Of a DNA stretch of 64,000 nucleotides, positions 36,331 through 44,202 are shown piece after piece. Origin of the DNA: G965267335 sp965267335 (GTDB lineage Bacteria; Bacteroidota; Bacteroidia; Cytophagales; JAAEPT01); assembly GCA_965267335.1 (NCBI GenBank), contig OZ253953.1, forward strand, positions 4,216,001 to 4,280,000, read 5' to 3'. Numbering within the stretch: position 1 is the first letter of the stretch; each line of letters begins with the position of its first letter. The notes under the pieces were generated by a model. That model made no database searches. It was not told the DNA's origin and worked only from the letters and a program-made list of their open reading frames with translations. A program made the translations under genes and the position numbers.

Positions 36331-37377
36331 ATGCGCAGCACACTACTTGCCATAATAATTTCATTTTACACATTTAGCTCACTGGGGCAGGTCGGTGGGC
36401 AAACCGCTTTTGACTTCCTTAGAATTGCTGACAACGCTAGAATTGCTGCTCTTGGGGGAGAAAACATTACCACTAAGGACAGGGATCCCAACTTGTTTTC
36501 TTATAATCCGGCAGCGATCAATCACAGCATGTACAACCGCTTTTCCATTAACTATATGCCCTTCTACTCAGATGTTTGGAAAGCTGGCTTCACTTACGTT
36601 ACACCTATAAAGAATACAGGCACCTGGGCTTTTAACTTTCAATATCTAGATTATGGCACATTAATATATGCCGATGCCTCAGGAAATCAGGCAGGGGAAT
36701 TCGGAGCCGGAGACTGGGCTTTGTCAGTCGGTAAATCTTTTTCACAGAACAATATTACCATTGGTGTAAACTGGAAGCTGGCCGGATCTGCCATTGCGAC
36801 CTATTCTGCTCTGGCCACTATGTTAGATGTCGGGGGAATGTGGGAACACCCAAAAAGGGATTTCAAGGTAGGTATGATGATCAAAAATATAGGAATTGTA
36901 CTCAGTGACTACTCCCCAACCTCACAATCTAACCTTCCCTTTGATGTACAGCTAGGCTGGAGTTATAAACTCGAACATATGCCGCTACGCTTTTCAATGA
37001 CAGCACATCACCTCAACAAGTTTGATATTGTATATCTCGATCCGCTACGACAAACCACTTTTGATGAAGATGGTAACGAGGTTCCTAAAGAAAAAACCAA
37101 CTTCGATAAGTTTGCCCGACATCTGGTATTTGGTGGTGAGTTCATATTTAGTCAAAATTTTCACGCTCGCTTTGGATACAATGTCCTTCGAAGAAGAGAA
37201 CTCCGACTGGAAGAAACATCCGGAGGAGCCGGTTTTTCATTTGGTCTTATGATGAGAATTAAGACAATAGAACTTAATTTTACCCGCGCCTACTATCATG
37301 TAGTCGGTGGAACAACAATGTTGACCTTAACTACTGATGTAAAAAGGTTATTGAGAAAGAAAATCAGCGCGAACTAA
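36331..37377 (+). CDS. porQ: Type IX secretion system protein PorQ
   Basis: The 348-residue protein has a signal peptide (LLAIIISFYTFSSLGQ) and then the PorQ opening GGQTAFDFLRIADNARIAAL and GGENITTKDRDPNLFSYNPA. Alternating beta-strands up to a late LNFTRAYYHVVGG segment fit an outer-membrane FadL/PorV-like barrel. In T9SS, PorQ belongs to the group of outer-membrane attachment proteins; in Porphyromonas it works with the sortase-like PorU/PorZ group. No other T9SS gene is adjacent. It sits between lon (39 bp upstream) and hslU (12 bp downstream), so it is likely expressed with two ATP-dependent protease genes. Confidence 0.9.
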   Translation: MRSTLLAIIISFYTFSSLGQVGGQTAFDFLRIADNARIAALGGENITTKDRDPNLFSYNPAAINHSMYNRFSINYMPFYSDVWKAGFTYVTPIKNTGTWAFNFQYLDYGTLIYADASGNQAGEFGAGDWALSVGKSFSQNNITIGVNWKLAGSAIATYSALATMLDVGGMWEHPKRDFKVGMMIKNIGIVLSDYSPTSQSNLPFDVQLGWSYKLEHMPLRFSMTAHHLNKFDIVYLDPLRQTTFDEDGNEVPKEKTNFDKFARHLVFGGEFIFSQNFHARFGYNVLRRRELRLEETSGGAGFSFGLMMRIKTIELNFTRAYYHVVGGTTMLTLTTDVKRLLRKKISAN

Positions 37378-37389
37378 GAAAAAATTTGA

Positions 37390-38769
37390 ATGATTGATAA
37401 TAGCAAATATTTAACGCCCAGAGAAATTGTTACCGAACTTGATAAGTATATCATTGGGCAGGCAGATGCTAAAAAAAATGTTGCAATCGCTTTAAGAAAC
37501 CGTTGGAGAAGAATGAATACTCCTGAGGAAATGCAGAAGGAGATTAACCCCAACAATATCTTAATGATTGGTGCAACCGGAGTTGGAAAAACAGAAATCG
37601 CCCGAAGATTAGCTAAGATCGCTGATGCACCATTTACGAAAGTAGAAGCTTCCAAGTTTACCGAAGTTGGTTATGTGGGACGCGATGTCGAAAGCATGGT
37701 AAGGGACCTCGTTGAACAATCTGTAAACCTTGTAAAAACCAACAAGAAAGAAGAGGTTAAGGAAAAGGCAATGGAAAATGTCGAGGACATTATCCTTGAT
37801 GCACTTATCCCCCCAATGAAAGGCACGGGGTTTAAAACAACCCACTCCACAGAAGAACCAAAATCTGATCAGGAACTCAACGAAAAAACCAGAGAGAAAT
37901 TCAGAGAAAAAATTCGAAATGGTGAACTGGAGGACAGAAAAATTGAAATTGATGTTCAACAATCCCCTGCAAATGGAATTGGCGTAATGGGGCCTGGAAT
38001 GGACGAATCATCGATGATCAATCTTCAGGAGATGATTGGGAATATGATGCCCAAGAAGACTAAAAGACGCAAGCTCACCATCGCTGAAGCCAGAAAGGTT
38101 CTTTTGGAAGAAGAGTCTGCCAAACTCATTGACATGGATGATGTCAAAGAAGAAGCGATTCAGAAGGCAGAGAATACCGGTATGATCTTCATCGATGAGA
38201 TAGATAAAATTGCCGCCAACTCCTCAAAAGGCGGTGGCCCGGATGTAAGTCGGGAAGGTGTACAACGCGATCTGTTACCAATAGTCGAGGGTAGCACCGT
38301 TAACACCAAGTATGGTATTATTAAAACTGATCATATTCTATTCATTGCAGCGGGTGCGTTTCATGTAGCCAAACCGTCTGACCTAATTCCAGAGCTCCAG
38401 GGAAGATTTCCAATAAGAGTTGAACTAGACGATTTAACCAAGGAAGATTTCTATCAAATCTTAAAAACCCCGAAAGGAGCGCTTACCAAGCAATATGAAG
38501 CATTATTAAAAAGCGAAGCAGTAGAAATCTCATTTCAGGATGATGCACTTCAAAGGTTGGCAGAGGTTGCCTTCGAAATTAATTCCGAAGTCGAAAATAT
38601 TGGCGCCCGTAGATTAAATACGGTTATGAGTAAATTACTCAATGACATTCTCTTTGATGTACCAGATGTTATTGGTGCCAATGCAAAGATTGTCATTGAC
38701 CCTCAGCTTGTCGATGAAAAGCTGGAAGGCTTGGTGAAGAATAAGGACTTAAGTCAGTTTATACTCTAA
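37390..38769 (+). CDS. hslU: HslU ATPase subunit of the HslUV (ClpYQ) protease
   Basis: The 459-residue AAA+ protein starts with the family signature LTPREIVTELDKYIIGQADA, has Walker A GATGVGKT (61-68), GYVGRDVESMVRDL with the pore-loop GYVG, an intermediate domain (about 110-240), Walker B MIFIDEIDKIA, and the C-terminal tail ending LSQFIL that inserts into HslV. It unfolds substrates for the HslV peptidase in the cytoplasm. hslV is not in this window. The stop overlaps the stop of the convergent HExxH gene by 4 bp, with no terminator between them. Confidence 0.97.
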   Translation: MIDNSKYLTPREIVTELDKYIIGQADAKKNVAIALRNRWRRMNTPEEMQKEINPNNILMIGATGVGKTEIARRLAKIADAPFTKVEASKFTEVGYVGRDVESMVRDLVEQSVNLVKTNKKEEVKEKAMENVEDIILDALIPPMKGTGFKTTHSTEEPKSDQELNEKTREKFREKIRNGELEDRKIEIDVQQSPANGIGVMGPGMDESSMINLQEMIGNMMPKKTKRRKLTIAEARKVLLEEESAKLIDMDDVKEEAIQKAENTGMIFIDEIDKIAANSSKGGGPDVSREGVQRDLLPIVEGSTVNTKYGIIKTDHILFIAAGAFHVAKPSDLIPELQGRFPIRVELDDLTKEDFYQILKTPKGALTKQYEALLKSEAVEISFQDDALQRLAEVAFEINSEVENIGARRLNTVMSKLLNDILFDVPDVIGANAKIVIDPQLVDEKLEGLVKNKDLSQFIL

Positions 38770-39950
38770 TCCAGGAATCGCTGATAATTCTCTATAGTCA
38801 CCCCATCCACTTTAAAATTATCAAGCTCACTTTGGGTCTCAGCGGTCATCAGAGATTTTAAATATGGAATAGCTTTGTCGTGTTGTGCGTGAAAGCCTAG
38901 CAAATCACTTCCTGTCTTTTCTGTTGTCTCACCAAAAGCAGCCTTCAACTGGTTTTTAAATGCTTCTAACTCTCCAGGTGGAAAGTCATAGGAATATGAA
39001 ATAGTAGTGTCGCCATCAATAATTGAAATCTCCTTGACTGCCATTTCTCTGGGATCCATACCAGCTTGAATTAACAGTAGCGCTAATTCCTGATCAGGAA
39101 AGTCTTCATCAATTTCTGGAGCATGAACTTTTGGTTTGATCATCGAAATAATTTGTTCGCTTCTGGCTGTGCAGCGCTGAACCAATTTGGAAAAACGCTG
39201 CTGCATCAGTGTGTAGGTAACCCTTAAATTCTTGTTTGAATACAGAGCTTTGTATACCTCAGGAAATTCCTTCTTTGCGTGTTGTAAATACCAACCAATA
39301 AAAAGCTCAAACTCATAATAAGCCATTACATCACCCATAAAGGCATGTTCAAAGCTCTCCCAAACTTCTACTCGCTCAAACGGATACCTTAACTTATAAT
39401 AGTCATACAACTCCAGCTCAGCTAGTCCTCCATAATAATAAGCTGAATACTCTTCCAGTAACCCATAAATTCCTTGCTGAACGGACATTGCTTCTGTTTG
39501 AATATCCAGATGCTCCAGCCCCACTTTACCACCTCCCACATACAAACTGTACCTGAAAATACTGTCTTGTCTGGACTTGGGTATGACTTCATTTAGTTCC
39601 TTCGAATTATACAGCTCAGTAAAGGGCACAAATATCCTTACACCTGGCTCTATAAAGTAAAAGTGTCCCTCAAATGTACTTCGGTTATAGCCATGGTATA
39701 ACTCATGGACTACCGTACTATATTCTTCAACAAGCGACTTCTCTGTATGTTCCTCAACATAGTCTTCAAATGCATTTTCTTCGTCTTTTTCCAGTATCTC
39801 CTGAACGGCCAAGCTATTATATTTAGCCGCCAGTTTCTGATAAAATGCTTTTCTTGCCTCAACGCTGGTATACTTTTTATTCTGTGCGTTGGTTACAGTG
39901 GGGTTTATCAAAAAAACAATCAACGCAAGACTTATCAGATTTGAATTCAT
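38766..39950 (-). CDS. Putative exported zinc metalloprotease-like protein (HExxH)
   Basis: The 394-residue protein has a signal peptide (LISLALIVFLINPTVTNAQ), then a helical region and the segment TVVHELYHGYN, a good HExxH zinc-binding motif at 82-86. About 80 residues later comes LLEEYSAYYYGGL (164-176), where a glutamate (166 or 167) could be the third ligand, as in gluzincins. The rest is helical, with no transmembrane segment or known C-terminal domain. I do not recognise a named family. Function inferred: periplasmic or secreted metallopeptidase, or a related non-catalytic fold. The motif is short enough that chance is possible, but it is in the right helix-like context. It stands alone. 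Confidence 0.6.
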   Translation of the reverse strand: MNSNLISLALIVFLINPTVTNAQNKKYTSVEARKAFYQKLAAKYNSLAVQEILEKDEENAFEDYVEEHTEKSLVEEYSTVVHELYHGYNRSTFEGHFYFIEPGVRIFVPFTELYNSKELNEVIPKSRQDSIFRYSLYVGGGKVGLEHLDIQTEAMSVQQGIYGLLEEYSAYYYGGLAELELYDYYKLRYPFERVEVWESFEHAFMGDVMAYYEFELFIGWYLQHAKKEFPEVYKALYSNKNLRVTYTLMQQRFSKLVQRCTARSEQIISMIKPKVHAPEIDEDFPDQELALLLIQAGMDPREMAVKEISIIDGDTTISYSYDFPPGELEAFKNQLKAAFGETTEKTGSDLLGFHAQHDKAIPYLKSLMTAETQSELDNFKVDGVTIENYQRFLD

Positions 39951-40172
39951 AACTGATCAATATTTTGGTATCTATATAGCATACGTACATTAGAATGATA
40001 TGGCTATGATATACAATTCAAATATTGTACCACTAAAATTCCATTGAGATGAATATGCCTCAATAGTGTTTCTTAAGTTATTATTCGACCAATGCTTTTT
40101 CGAATCAAAGTACGCACTAATAGTTGATTTCGGTCAATCAAACATTAACTTAGGAGTCTAAACCTTACTATC

Positions 40173-41135
40173 ATGAAAAAATTTCTACTTGTCGCATTTA
40201 GTCTGTTCATTATTTCTGCACACGCTCAAAAAACACCTGTTGAAAAGTATGGTCAACTAAGTGTCAAAGGTTCTGCCATGGTCAGCGAGAACGGAGATAC
40301 GGTTCAACTTCGTGGTATGTCATTGTTCTGGAGCCAATGGATGGGGCAATTCTACAATGCGGATTTAGTCAAGTGGCTGAAAGACGATTGGAAGTGTAAC
40401 GTAGTGAGGATCGCCATGGGAGTCGAAAAAGGAGGCTACTTGACTGACCCGGATACAGAAAAGAAAAAAGTGGAAACAGTTGTTGATGCCTGTATAGATA
40501 ATGGCATTTATGTAATTATCGATTATCATGCCCATGAAGCGCACGAGAATGTTGAAGCCGCTAAAAAATTCTTTGATGAGATGTCCAAGAAGTATGGAAA
40601 GCACCCGAATGTAATTTATGAAACGTATAACGAACCCCTGCAATACGTAGGTTGGGACACTACTCTAAAACCTTATCATGAAGCTGTCCTCAAAGTGATC
40701 AGAAAAAATGATCCGGACAATATTGTGATATGTGGTACGCGAATGTGGTCACAAAGAGTAGATGAAGCAGCTGCTAACCCTATTGACGATAAGAATGTAA
40801 TGTATGCCCTTCATTACTACGCTTACAGCCATAGAAGGCCTTTAAGAGAGACCGCTCAGAAAGCAATCGAAATGGGTGCTCCTTTATTTGTTTCTGAATT
40901 TGGGAATTGCCATGCTAGCGGCAACGGAAAACTGGATGCCGAGCAAGCCAAAATCTGGTGGGATTTTCTGGACAAACACAAAATCAGCTGGTGCAATTGG
41001 TCAGTAGCCGATAAAGATGAAACCGCATCGGTGATCAAGCCAGGCACCAATCCAAAAGGCGGATGGAAAGAAGATGATTTAACGCCATCAGGAAAACTAG
41101 TGAGGGACGAAATCAGAGCGAAGAACAAAGAATAA
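40173..41135 (+). CDS. Secreted GH5 endoglucanase (cellulase)
   Basis: The 320-residue protein has a signal peptide (KFLLVAFSLFIISAHAQ) and a single GH5 (beta/alpha)8 domain, most like subfamily 2: LSVKGSAMVSENGDTVQLRG, NVVRIAMGVE, VIIDYHAHEAH, the acid/base Glu154 in YETYNEP and the nucleophile Glu242 in FVSEFGN, followed by WCNWSVADK. It hydrolyses internal beta-1,4 bonds of cellulose or related glucans outside the cytoplasm. There is no carbohydrate-binding module and no T9SS C-terminal signal, so the mature enzyme may be periplasmic or leave by another route. No SusC/SusD genes are near. It precedes pirin by 71 bp. Confidence 0.93.
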   Translation: MKKFLLVAFSLFIISAHAQKTPVEKYGQLSVKGSAMVSENGDTVQLRGMSLFWSQWMGQFYNADLVKWLKDDWKCNVVRIAMGVEKGGYLTDPDTEKKKVETVVDACIDNGIYVIIDYHAHEAHENVEAAKKFFDEMSKKYGKHPNVIYETYNEPLQYVGWDTTLKPYHEAVLKVIRKNDPDNIVICGTRMWSQRVDEAAANPIDDKNVMYALHYYAYSHRRPLRETAQKAIEMGAPLFVSEFGNCHASGNGKLDAEQAKIWWDFLDKHKISWCNWSVADKDETASVIKPGTNPKGGWKEDDLTPSGKLVRDEIRAKNKE

Positions 41136-41206
41136 GAAAACGTTTTTCTTCCTTTCGTTGTTATAACACTTAAATTGAATAACAAATAAAGTTAAGGAAG
41201 AATGCG

Positions 41207-42226
41207 ATGGCCTCTGAAAAAATAAAATCAATACAACCACTGGGGTTTCCCTGGGCAACTAAAGACCCGTTTTTATTTTGTGTGCACCACCTGGACCATT
41301 ATCCGGAGGGCAATGAGAATATGGGGCCTTCTGTTCCATTGGACGGCAGAAACATTGGCAACGACTTCACCATAAAAGATGGTTGGAGAATGTACCATGG
41401 CCGTACCATTCCAGGCTTCCCCTATCACCCTCATAGAGGCTTTGAAACGATAACAATCAATAAACAAGGTTTTGTTGACCACTTCGACTCGCTGGGTGCA
41501 GCAGGAAGATTTAGCAAGGGAGATGTTCAATGGATGACGGCCGGAAAAGGAGTTCAACACTCTGAAATGTTTCCGCTGGTGCATAAAGACAAAGAAAATA
41601 CGCTTGAGATTTTTCAGATTTGGCTCAACCTGCCTAAGGCCAGCAAAATGGTGGAGCCACACTTTAAAATGCTTTGGACTGAGGATATTCCGGTAAGCAC
41701 ACATCAAGATGATCAAGGAAGAAAAACATTTATTGATGTAATAGCAGGGTCACTGAATGACGTCAAGGCTCCGAATCCAACACCCGAATCATGGGCTGCT
41801 AATCCGGACAATCATGTTGCTGTGATGACTATTAAAATGGATGCTAATGCAGAGTGGACCCTTCCTGCCGGACCTGCTGCGATCAACAGAACACTCTATT
41901 TCTATCGTGGTGATCAGGTGGAGGTGGAGGGTGGCACCCTTGAATTGTTGGAAATGGCTGATGTAGTATCCGATCAGGATATTACTATTAAAAACGGAAA
42001 CGAAGAGGGCTACCTGCTCCTGCTACAGGGCAAACCTATCAACGAACCTGTTGCCCAGCACGGCCCATTCGTTATGAATACGCCCGAGGAAATCCAACAA
42101 GCCTTTATGGAATACCGGCAAACCGAATTCGGTGGTTGGCCCTGGCCTGCAACAGAGACTGCTCATGACAGGGGCAAAGGGCGGTTTGCTAAATATCCTG
42201 ACGGAAGTATAGAGGAAAAGGGGTAA
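41207..42226 (+). CDS. Pirin-family bicupin protein
   Basis: The 339-residue cytoplasmic protein shows the pirin N-terminal cupin: YHPHRGFETITI with metal ligands His74 and His76, then DVQWMTAGKGVQHSEMF with His118 and Glu120, and the EIFQIWLNLP strand. A second cupin ends with WPWPATETAHDRGKGRFAKY, also typical. Pirins bind an iron-like metal; some act as quercetin 2,3-dioxygenases and others as regulators, and sequence alone does not choose. It follows the GH5 gene after 71 bp and is the last gene before repeat array A. Confidence 0.92.
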   Translation: MASEKIKSIQPLGFPWATKDPFLFCVHHLDHYPEGNENMGPSVPLDGRNIGNDFTIKDGWRMYHGRTIPGFPYHPHRGFETITINKQGFVDHFDSLGAAGRFSKGDVQWMTAGKGVQHSEMFPLVHKDKENTLEIFQIWLNLPKASKMVEPHFKMLWTEDIPVSTHQDDQGRKTFIDVIAGSLNDVKAPNPTPESWAANPDNHVAVMTIKMDANAEWTLPAGPAAINRTLYFYRGDQVEVEGGTLELLEMADVVSDQDITIKNGNEEGYLLLLQGKPINEPVAQHGPFVMNTPEEIQQAFMEYRQTEFGGWPWPATETAHDRGKGRFAKYPDGSIEEKG

Positions 42227-42302
42227 GCGTCTTCCTCGTGTCTTCCACGGAGATAACTTAGAACGCGAAGTATTACTGAAAGCCAATGCCTATCCCTTTG
42301 TT

Positions 42303-42411
42303 GTCATTGCAAACCTTTTCGCACGATAGAAGAAAAGGTGTGGCAATCTATTAGCCTGGGTGACCGAACAAGCAGATTGTTTCTCTTGGCTAGCGCCTCG
42401 ATCGTAATGAC
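42303..42411 (+). repeat. 109-bp inverted-repeat element, copy A1
   Basis: This copy has GTCATTGC...GTAATGAC ends with base changes in the terminal repeat (GCAA for GCGA, GTAA for GCAA) and an altered middle (ATCTATTAGCC). The ACCTTTTC/GAAAAGGT inner hairpin is intact. It is the most diverged of the three copies here. Confidence 0.9.
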
Positions 42412-42449
42412 GCATCATTTTTAGCTTTGAGGTTTTGTTAATCTATCAG

Positions 42450-42479
42450 ATCGTAGAACCGCTGCGCTTATCCTACGAC
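42450..42479. repeat. 30-bp hairpin repeat, copy C1
   Basis: ATCGTAG ... CTACGAC around a 16-nt loop (AACCGCTGCGCTTATC); one arm base differs from the other two copies. It is followed by the shared CAGGCTGGG block. Confidence 0.8.
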
Positions 42480-42545
42480 CAGGCTGGGGAACGGAGATAC
42501 TTAGAACACGAAGTATTACTGGAAGCCAATGCCTATCCCTTTGTC

Positions 42546-42654
42546 GTCATTGCGAACCTTTTCGCACGATAGAAGAAAAGGTGTGGCAATCTGCCGGCTT
42601 GGGTGACCGAACAAGCAGATTGCTTCTCGTGGCTAGCGCCTCGATCGCAATGAC
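42546..42654 (+). repeat. 109-bp inverted-repeat element, copy A2
   Basis: Perfect 10-bp terminal inverted repeats GTCATTGCGA / TCGCAATGAC. Inside are ACCTTTTC/GAAAAGGT with an 11-nt loop and GCAATCTG/CAGATTGC with a 22-nt loop. Confidence 0.93.
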
Positions 42655-42843
42655 GCATCATTTTTAGCTTTGACTTCCAGGGCTAGCTTATTTTTATTAA
42701 CCCTGCCTGCGGCAGGCAGGCGCAAAGACACAAAGTTCGCAAAGGAGTATATCATAATTATGATACACCTTCACCTTTGCCATATCGACCGACCAAAAAA
42801 ACAATGCATCATTTTTAGTTCTGAGGTTTTGCTAATCTATCAG

Positions 42844-42873
42844 GTCGTAGAACCGCTGCGCTTATCCTACGAC
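42844..42873. repeat. 30-bp hairpin repeat, copy C2
   Basis: Perfect GTCGTAG / CTACGAC arms around AACCGCTGCGCTTATC, with the same flanks (ATCTATCAG before, CAGGCTGGG after) as copies C1 and C3. Confidence 0.85.
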
Positions 42874-42950
42874 CAGGCTGGGTAAGTGTCTTCCACGGAG
42901 ATACTTAGAACACGAAGTATTACTGAAAGCCAATAGCCTATCCCCTCGTT

Positions 42951-43059
42951 GTCATTGCGAACCTTTTCGCACGATAGAAGAAAAGGTGTAGCAATCTGCC
43001 GGCTTGGGTGACCGAACAAGCAGATTGCTTCTCTTGGCTAACGCCTCGATCGCAATGAC
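42951..43059 (+). repeat. 109-bp inverted-repeat element, copy A3
   Basis: Terminal repeats are perfect; one change (GTGTAGCAATCTG) relative to A2 in the first arm flank. Length is again exactly 109 bp. Confidence 0.93.
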
Positions 43060-43097
43060 GCATCATTTTTAACTTTGAGGTTTTGTTAATCTATCAG

Positions 43098-43127
43098 GTC
43101 GTAGAACCGCTGCGCTTATCCTACGAC
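43098..43127. repeat. 30-bp hairpin repeat, copy C3
   Basis: Perfect GTCGTAG / CTACGAC arms, identical in loop to C2; ends the array, 38 bp before the terminator of the FecR-like gene. Confidence 0.85.
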
Positions 43128-43160
43128 CAGGCTGGGGAGACTCTGGAGGGGGCTTAAAAT

Positions 43161-43192
43161 AAAAAGTCCGGTACACAGGACGTGCACCGGAC
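43161..43192 (-). terminator. Intrinsic terminator of the FecR-like/CHASE2 operon
   Basis: On the - strand GTCCGGTGCAC pairs with GTGTACCGGAC (one mismatch) around a short loop and is followed by TTTTTA. It lies 39 bp after the stop of the gene at 43231. Confidence 0.8.
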
Positions 43193-43230
43193 ATAAGTCA
43201 TAATATCAGAGACTTTGAAAACTAAAAGTT

Positions 43231-44172
43231 TTACTCGCCAGCCTCTTCAGAAGCTTTGCTGACATTGATTCTTTGAAGGAATTGTGTATAAGCATTTTGG
43301 TAGCTGTCAACACCCGGAGCAATCTCCAATGCTTTTTCATAACACCCTACAGCGTTAAGATACATTTCCTTTTCTTCATAGTATCTTGCAAGAACAAGGT
43401 TATCAACTGCCTGAGTCAGGTCAAGTTCACTTTTTAAGCCCGAAAGCTCCTTCTCAGCCTCCTGAACATCATCCTCGTCTTCAATAATCTTAATCAAAGC
43501 ATCTTTAGATACTAAGTCTTCACTATCTTTTCCTCTAACAGAAAGTAGGTAAGCAGGATCCTTAAGCTCAACATCTGTTAAATCCAGTACTGCTGAATTA
43601 TCGGTAACCTCTGTAGTGAATACCACCTGCTCTTCTAAGTTCTTCAACTCTACTACATAAGCTTTAGCAGTATTCTCTTCACTCATATCCCACTTGATCA
43701 CACCAGGGTTTGACTTTAGCATGAAGTTGTGGTTGTTATCCAAATTACTTGTGTAAAGTAAGATTGGCTTACCATCCTGCGGCTCCATGAAGTCTGCTCC
43801 TCTGTGTACCGCACCAGTTACGTTAGCGTTACCTGTTTTACCAGTATTGTCCATGCCAGCAAGCACGAAATTCGTGTAACGTGAGGCAAAACCATCACTC
43901 TTCTTAACAAACTTCGTAGCCAGCTCCGATGCGTTGTATGTACCTGCTTTATTCAATTCTACAGTTTTACCTGTATTGTGAACCAGGCTAACATAACCAC
44001 CGTTGACAACGGAAATTTTTTGGTTCTTATAAATCTTCTTTCCAGAAGTTAATTGAGAAGATTCAACTTTGTTTCCTCCCTTGGAGGCCATTACCTTAAA
44101 CAAAAAATCTTGTGCATTTGCTAAGGGGACGCAAAGCATTAAAAATGAGAATATTACGTATTTAGTTTTCAT
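43231..44172 (-). CDS. Exported FecR-like and TPR protein of unknown function
   Basis: The 313-residue protein has a signal peptide (VIFSFLMLCVPLANAQ). The next part (about 22-110) resembles a FecR-type beta domain: KVMASKGGNKV, LTSGKKIYKNQKISVVNGGY, VSLVHNTGKTVELNKAGTY. The middle (about 145-215) looks Ig-like, with IKWDMSEENTAKAYVVELKN. A TPR-like pair near the C-terminus reads LARYYEEKEMYLNAVGCYEK followed by ALEIAPG. The function is unknown. It lies 30 bp after the CHASE2 gene on the same strand and has its own terminator, so the two probably form an operon. FecR-like plus CHASE2 plus, elsewhere, CHAT is a set known from multi-part sensor proteins; a link here is inference. Confidence 0.7.
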   Translation of the reverse strand: MKTKYVIFSFLMLCVPLANAQDFLFKVMASKGGNKVESSQLTSGKKIYKNQKISVVNGGYVSLVHNTGKTVELNKAGTYNASELATKFVKKSDGFASRYTNFVLAGMDNTGKTGNANVTGAVHRGADFMEPQDGKPILLYTSNLDNNHNFMLKSNPGVIKWDMSEENTAKAYVVELKNLEEQVVFTTEVTDNSAVLDLTDVELKDPAYLLSVRGKDSEDLVSKDALIKIIEDEDDVQEAEKELSGLKSELDLTQAVDNLVLARYYEEKEMYLNAVGCYEKALEIAPGVDSYQNAYTQFLQRINVSKASEEAGE

Positions 44173-44202
44173 AGCTCTATAATTAAAATAGTTGGAGTAA
44201 AG

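Larger units (their letters stand above)
42227..43230. repeat. Repeat array A: gene-free 1-kb region of structured repeats
   Basis: This kilobase has no gene I can support. It holds three 109-bp inverted-repeat elements and three 30-bp hairpins (GTCGTAG...CTACGAC), listed separately, set in shared flanking blocks: one containing CGAAGTATTACTG before each 109-bp element, and GCATCATTTTTA after it. A perfect 19-bp palindrome (CCTGCCTGC-G-GCAGGCAGG) is at 42702-42720. The last part carries the terminator of the FecR-like gene. Confidence 0.85.

Noticed and set aside
42227..43230. Insertion sequence remnant
   Set aside because: No transposase fragment is seen in any frame and no target-site duplication could be assigned, so the elements are listed as repeats.
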